Positions 5,202-8,679 of a stretch of DNA of 8,679 bases are shown in pieces (positions within the stretch are counted from its first letter, which is position 1; every line of letters starts with the position of its first letter). A model generated the notes under the pieces. It saw nothing but the letters and a program-made list of their open reading frames with translations. It did not search any database and was not told where the DNA came from. This stretch comes from Planctomycetota bacterium (GTDB taxonomy: Bacteria > Planctomycetota > Phycisphaerae > Phycisphaerales > SM1A02), in NCBI GenBank assembly GCA_027295435.1, contig JAPUKX010000344.1, positions 1-8,679 on the forward strand. The letters are read 5' to 3'. The position numbers and the translations under genes were made by a program.

Positions 5202-6530
5202 ATGGCCAAACCAGTTCCCCCTCCGGAACACGGCAACGTGCTGCTGATTGGCGGCGGTGGGCGCGAGCACGCCCTCGCCTGGAAGCTCGCCCAATCGCCG
5301 CGACTGGCCACCCTCTGGCTGACCGACCCCGACAACGCCGGCTTAGCCCGACTCGGTCGCCCCTGCCCGCAGAAGATGGACGGCTCCAACATCTTCATGA
5401 TGCAGCGCTGGTGCGACCACAACGACATCCACCTGGTCGTCGTCGGGCCGGAAGGGCCGCTGGCCGCAGGCATCACCGACGCGCTGAAGACCGACCGCCG
5501 CCAGGTCTTCGGTCCCACCAAAGCCGCCGCTCAGATCGAAGCGGACAAGACCTTCGCCAAACAGTTGATGCGACACGCCGCAATCTCCACCGCCGAGGCA
5601 CGCATCTTCGACGAACCAGACAGTGCCGAGGTGTATATCCGCGCCCATGACGAACCCTGCGTGGTCAAGGCCTCCGGTCTGGCTGCGGGCAAAGGCGCCA
5701 TCATCTGTGACACACCCGCCGAAGCGCTCCAGGCCATGAACCGAATCATGGTCCGCCGGGAGTTCGGCAGCGCTGGTGACAAGATCCTGATCGAGGAGAA
5801 GCTCTGCGGCCAGGAGGTCAGCGTGCTCGCCCTGGTTGACGGGCGTTCGATCTGGCTGCTCGATCCGTGCCAGGATCACAAGTCACTCGGTGAGGGCAAC
5901 ACCGGCCCGAACACCGGCGGCATGGGCGCCTGCTGCCCCACTGGGCTGCTGGAAAGCCCCACCCTGGACGTGATCCAACGCGAGATCATCGTCCCGGCCG
6001 TGGACGCCCTGCGCCGTGAAGGCATCGATTATCACGGCGTGCTCTATGTCGGACTAATCCTCACACCTGCCGGGCCGAAGGTGCTGGAGTTCAACTGCCG
6101 TTTCGGCGATCCCGAATGCCAGGTGCTGATGGTCCGGCTCCAAGGCGATCTCTTTGAGATCCTCTGGGCCGCCTGCACCGGGACGCTCAACGACGCGATA
6201 ATCGACTTCGATCCTCGCGCCGCCTGCTGTGTGGTCATGTGCTCCGACGGCTACCCCGGGGCCTATGAAAAGGGCAAGCCGATTACCGGGATCGATACCG
6301 CCGAGGCGCTGAGTGGTGACCGAGGCGAAGTGATCGTCTTCCACGCCGGCACCACCCACAACCAGGCAGGCGAGCTCGTCACCAACGGCGGGCGCGTGCT
6401 CGGCGTCACCGCCTTGGCCGAGGACCTGCAAGCCGCCCACGACCTGGCCAACGCCGCCTGCGAGAAGATCCATTTCGACGGCGCCTACTACCGCCGCGAC
6501 ATCGGCAACCGCGTCCTCGTGCACTCATAG
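5202..6530 (+). CDS. purD: phosphoribosylamine-glycine ligase (GAR synthetase)
   Basis: A 442-residue protein, close to the family's usual length of about 430. It joins 5-phosphoribosylamine and glycine using ATP, the second step of de novo purine synthesis, in the cytoplasm. The N-terminal signature IGGGGREHALAWKL starts at residue 16. VVGPEGPLAAG follows near residue 80. The ATP-grasp domain has VVKASGLAAGKG (about 154-165) and the metal-binding segment EFNCRFGDPE (296-305). The C-terminal domain ends with the typical FDGAYYRRDIGNR. A TTG two codons upstream is also in frame, but ATG 5202 fits both the N-terminus and the promoter position. No other pur gene is adjacent, so it appears to be its own transcription unit. 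No purine riboswitch or operator is recognisable. Confidence 0.97.
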   Translation: MAKPVPPPEHGNVLLIGGGGREHALAWKLAQSPRLATLWLTDPDNAGLARLGRPCPQKMDGSNIFMMQRWCDHNDIHLVVVGPEGPLAAGITDALKTDRRQVFGPTKAAAQIEADKTFAKQLMRHAAISTAEARIFDEPDSAEVYIRAHDEPCVVKASGLAAGKGAIICDTPAEALQAMNRIMVRREFGSAGDKILIEEKLCGQEVSVLALVDGRSIWLLDPCQDHKSLGEGNTGPNTGGMGACCPTGLLESPTLDVIQREIIVPAVDALRREGIDYHGVLYVGLILTPAGPKVLEFNCRFGDPECQVLMVRLQGDLFEILWAACTGTLNDAIIDFDPRAACCVVMCSDGYPGAYEKGKPITGIDTAEALSGDRGEVIVFHAGTTHNQAGELVTNGGRVLGVTALAEDLQAAHDLANAACEKIHFDGAYYRRDIGNRVLVHS

Positions 6531-6578
6531 CCGGTCGGTCCGGCCTCGGCCTGACACCACCCTCGCCGCCTTCTCACC

Positions 6579-6595
6579 GCAGGCGGACCGCCTGC
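6579..6595. terminator. hairpin after purD, possible terminator
   Basis: GCAGGCG and CGCCTGC form a perfect 7-bp stem with a 3-nt loop, 48 nt after the purD stop and just before the malic enzyme promoter. No T-run follows, so it is at best a non-canonical or Rho-assisted terminator. Confidence 0.4.
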
Positions 6596-6613
6596 CCCGC
6601 TAACCGTCGCCGG

Positions 6614-6642
6614 TTGCCAAGGCCGTCGCTTCGTGCGATAGT
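6614..6642 (+). promoter_or_regulatory. candidate malic enzyme promoter
   Basis: TTGCCA (6614-6619) is one base from the -35 consensus. After 17 nt comes GATAGT (6637-6642), a 4/6 match to the -10, with a TGC just upstream that fits an extended -10. Transcription would begin near 6649, leaving about 10 nt before ATG 6659. A small inverted repeat, AACCG/CGGTT (6602-6615), overlaps the left edge of the -35. Confidence 0.5.
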
Positions 6643-6658
6643 CGCACCCGACCCCGTT

Positions 6659-8062
6659 ATGAATACACCCCCGCCCAACTGGCAGGAACGCTACAACGCC
6701 AAGTTCATCATCACTGCCCGCCTCCGCCTGCTAGATCAACCGGGGCAGTTGGCGAAGGTGCTGGACGCCGCGGCCGACGCTGGGGCCTCGGTGGGCGACA
6801 TCCGGATCGTCGGCGCCGACAGCCAGCACAAGATCCGCGACGTGCAACTGTTCATCGTCGATCGACAGCGCCTCGACGCCACGATCGACGTGATCAAGGC
6901 CCTGGACGAGGTCGAGCTTCTGCGGATCACGGACGAGGTGCTGGAGATTCACCGCCACGGCACGATCGAGACCAGGGCCCGAGTCCCGCTCAACACGATC
7001 ATGGACCTGCGGATGGTCTACACGCCCGGCGTGGCCAGCGTCTGCCAGCTCATCGCGGACAACCCGGAGACCGCCTGGAAGTACACGTCCAAAGGCCGGC
7101 GCATCGCCATCGTGACCAACGGCTCGGCCGTGTTGGGACTCGGCGACATCGGGCCGCTGGCGGGGCTGCCGGTGATGGAAGGCAAGTCGGCGATCCTGGC
7201 CCATTTCGTCAAGGTCTCCGCAGACCCGATCCTGATCGACAGCCATGACACCGATGAGATCGTCGACATCGTCGCCAAGCTCTCTTCCAACTACGGCGCC
7301 ATCCAGCTCGAAGACATTGCCGCCCCCGCGTGTTTCGAGATCGAGCCGAAGCTACAGGACCGTCTGGATATCCCCGTGTTCCACGACGATCAGCACGGCA
7401 CGGCGACTGTCGTCGTGGCCGGGCTCATCAATGCGCTGAAAGAAACCAACCGCAGGCCACAGGACTGCCGGGCGGTCATCCTCGGCGCCGGAGCGGCGGG
7501 AACGGCGATCGCGCGGTTCCTCGTTGAGTTTGGCCTGGACGATGTCGTGGTCTGCGACAGCGTTGGCGCAATCTGGCCGGGGCGAGCTGAGCGTATGAAT
7601 CCATGGAAACAGCGGCTGGCCGAAACGACTAACAAGACCGACGCTCGGGGTTCACTGGCCGAGGTGATCCGGGGCCGGAACCTCTTCATCGGTGTCTCGC
7701 GGCCCAAGGTCGTCAGCAAGGCAATGATCGCGTCGATGGCCGCCGACCCCATCGTTTTCGCGCTGGCGAATCCCGTCAGCGAGATCTCCGTGGAGGATGC
7801 GTTCGAGGCGGGCGCCGCAATCGCGCTTGATGGACGAAGCATGAACAACGCCCTGGCCTATCCCGGCATCTTTCGCGGGGCGCTGGATGCGCGGGCCAGG
7901 CGCATCACGCACGAGATGAAGGTCGCCGCCGCCGAGGCCCTCGCCGCCGCCGCGACCGATCAACTGTTGCCGGACATGCTCGACCATTCGGTCCACCAGC
8001 GCGTCGCCGCCGCGGTGGCAGGAGCATGGACACCGGCCGACCGAACGTTGGAACCCGTTTAG
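6659..8062 (+). CDS. malic enzyme (malate dehydrogenase, decarboxylating) with N-terminal ACT domain
   Basis: A 467-residue short-form malic enzyme that oxidatively decarboxylates malate to pyruvate with NAD or NADP. Residues about 12-85 resemble an ACT domain (LLDQPGQLAKVLDAAADAGA, then a second half with VQLFIVDR), which usually binds a small effector such as an amino acid. Catalytic features follow: VYTPGVA with Tyr121; VMEGKSAIL with Lys176; EDIAAPACFEIE with the metal-binding Glu218/Asp219; FHDDQHGTA with Asp243/Asp244; the Rossmann loop GAGAAG (276-281); ALANPVSE; and NNALAYPGIF. An Asp after the second Rossmann strand (VVVCDS) leans towards NAD, but this is weak. The in-frame TTG at 6614 is part of the -35 element, so I use ATG 6659. 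It is transcribed alone and converges on the cysteine desulfurase. Confidence 0.93.
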   Translation: MNTPPPNWQERYNAKFIITARLRLLDQPGQLAKVLDAAADAGASVGDIRIVGADSQHKIRDVQLFIVDRQRLDATIDVIKALDEVELLRITDEVLEIHRHGTIETRARVPLNTIMDLRMVYTPGVASVCQLIADNPETAWKYTSKGRRIAIVTNGSAVLGLGDIGPLAGLPVMEGKSAILAHFVKVSADPILIDSHDTDEIVDIVAKLSSNYGAIQLEDIAAPACFEIEPKLQDRLDIPVFHDDQHGTATVVVAGLINALKETNRRPQDCRAVILGAGAAGTAIARFLVEFGLDDVVVCDSVGAIWPGRAERMNPWKQRLAETTNKTDARGSLAEVIRGRNLFIGVSRPKVVSKAMIASMAADPIVFALANPVSEISVEDAFEAGAAIALDGRSMNNALAYPGIFRGALDARARRITHEMKVAAAEALAAAATDQLLPDMLDHSVHQRVAAAVAGAWTPADRTLEPV

Positions 8063-8065
8063 TCA

Positions 8066-8094
8066 ATAGCCGGGGAGCGTAGCCCGCCGGCTAT
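8066..8094. terminator. bidirectional hairpin between two convergent genes
   Basis: ATAGCCGG and CCGGCTAT form a perfect 8-bp stem with a 13-nt loop, which can add GG/CC pairs inside. It begins 4 nt after the malic enzyme stop and ends 25 nt after the cysteine desulfurase stop (in the latter's direction), the expected place for a shared terminator. T-runs are absent on both sides. It could also be one copy of a dispersed repeat. Confidence 0.55.
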
Positions 8095-8118
8095 CCGACC
8101 CGCAGCACACCTCCGTAT

Positions 8119-8679
8119 TCACACCGCCGCCATGGTGGCGCGCAGCGTACCGATCACGGGGACAATGACCTCAATTGCACCGTCGATCTCTTCCGCGGTG
8201 GTGTCACGGGAAAGGCTGAAGCGAATCGAGCCCGCGACCAGTTGGTCCCCAAGACCCATCGCCAGCAGCACCGTTGAAGGCTCCATAGACCCCGACGAGC
8301 ATGCTGCTCCAGCCGAGGCGCACACGCCTCGCTCCGAAAGCATCAAGAGGATCGCCTCAGCCTCCAACTTCGCAAAGGCGATGTTGGAGGTGCTCCACAA
8401 TCGCGGCGCATCGCCGCCGATCACCGTTGCCTCGCCCACCGCGCCGAGAATCCGCTGCTCAAGTGAGTCGCGGAGCGTGCCCAGCCGCCGGCGATCGTCA
8501 CCGGCCAGCCAACGCTTCGCCAGCCGGGCCGCCACGCCGAGCCCGATGATGCCCGGCACGTTCTCGGTGCCACCGCGGCGCTCCCGTTCCTGCGGCCCGC
8601 CGATGAGCTGCGGCTCGATCCGCACTCCGCTACGAACGTACAGCGCGCCGATGCCCTTGGGCCCGTGGAACTTGTGCGC
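8119..8679 (-). CDS. cysteine desulfurase (NifS/IscS family), C-terminal part
   Basis: The last 186 residues of a gene whose start lies beyond the right edge. The enzyme removes sulfur from cysteine with pyridoxal phosphate, forming a persulfide used for Fe-S clusters or tRNA thiolation. The fragment opens with AHKFHGPKGIGALYVR, whose lysine (fragment residue 3) is the PLP-binding residue. GGPQERERRGGTENVPGIIG follows, the family's QE(R)xxRxGTEN signature. The catalytic cysteine lies in AGAACSSGSMEPS (fragment residue 127, codon 8301-8299). It ends with SIRFSLSRDTTAEEID, matching the IRxSLGxxTTxEEID signature. This is the class I (NifS/IscS) layout, not SufS. No partner scaffold gene lies downstream; an upstream one would be outside the window. 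Confidence 0.95.
   Translation of the reverse strand, partial: AHKFHGPKGIGALYVRSGVRIEPQLIGGPQERERRGGTENVPGIIGLGVAARLAKRWLAGDDRRRLGTLRDSLEQRILGAVGEATVIGGDAPRLWSTSNIAFAKLEAEAILLMLSERGVCASAGAACSSGSMEPSTVLLAMGLGDQLVAGSIRFSLSRDTTAEEIDGAIEVIVPVIGTLRATMAAV

Noticed and set aside
4918..5247. Plus-strand open frame of 109 residues running into purD.
   Set aside because: Its last part overlaps the purD start out of frame, it crosses the purD promoter, and its composition is unlike a protein.

Overview
This is a GC-rich bacterial chromosomal segment made of housekeeping and central-metabolism genes. I see no tRNA, rRNA, CRISPR array, insertion sequence, phage or plasmid gene. The best guess for the host is Planctomycetota, perhaps Phycisphaerae. 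The basis is the sugar-phosphate isomerase/epimerase-type TIM-barrel gene with a GDGDP C-terminal motif, the sparse use of Shine-Dalgarno sequences, and the scattered unlinked housekeeping genes. This assignment is inference from memory of protein families, not from a search.

Layout. Positions 1-1734 hold a minus-strand operon, read right to left: a TIM-barrel protein (928-1734), cmk cytidylate kinase (199-915) and the start of a plsC-type acyltransferase (1-202, cut by the window edge). cmk and plsC overlap by 4 nt (GTGA). Positions 1735-2145 are a divergent intergenic region with several hairpins and candidate promoters on both strands. gcvH (2146-2532) and uvrB (2636-4768) follow on the plus strand. 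A gene-poor stretch (4769-5201) precedes purD (5202-6530). Next is an ACT-domain malic enzyme (6659-8062). It converges, across a strong hairpin, on the C-terminal half of a cysteine desulfurase (8119-8679, minus strand, cut by the window edge).

The genes do not form one pathway: lipid and CMP metabolism, lipoyl-dependent glycine cleavage, excision repair, purine synthesis, malate oxidation and sulfur transfer each appear once. The most notable pattern is in the start regions. uvrB and purD each have a -10-like hexamer exactly 6 nt before the chosen ATG, as expected for leaderless mRNAs. The malic enzyme has a good -35/-10 pair that predicts a leader of about 10 nt. By contrast, the minus-strand operon appears to have a structured leader of roughly 195 nt. 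I did not find a convincing new multi-gene system. The candidates worth checking are the divergent structured region at 1735-2145, a 12-codon Cys-containing mini-ORF ahead of uvrB, and the apparent loss of metal-site residues in the TIM-barrel protein.
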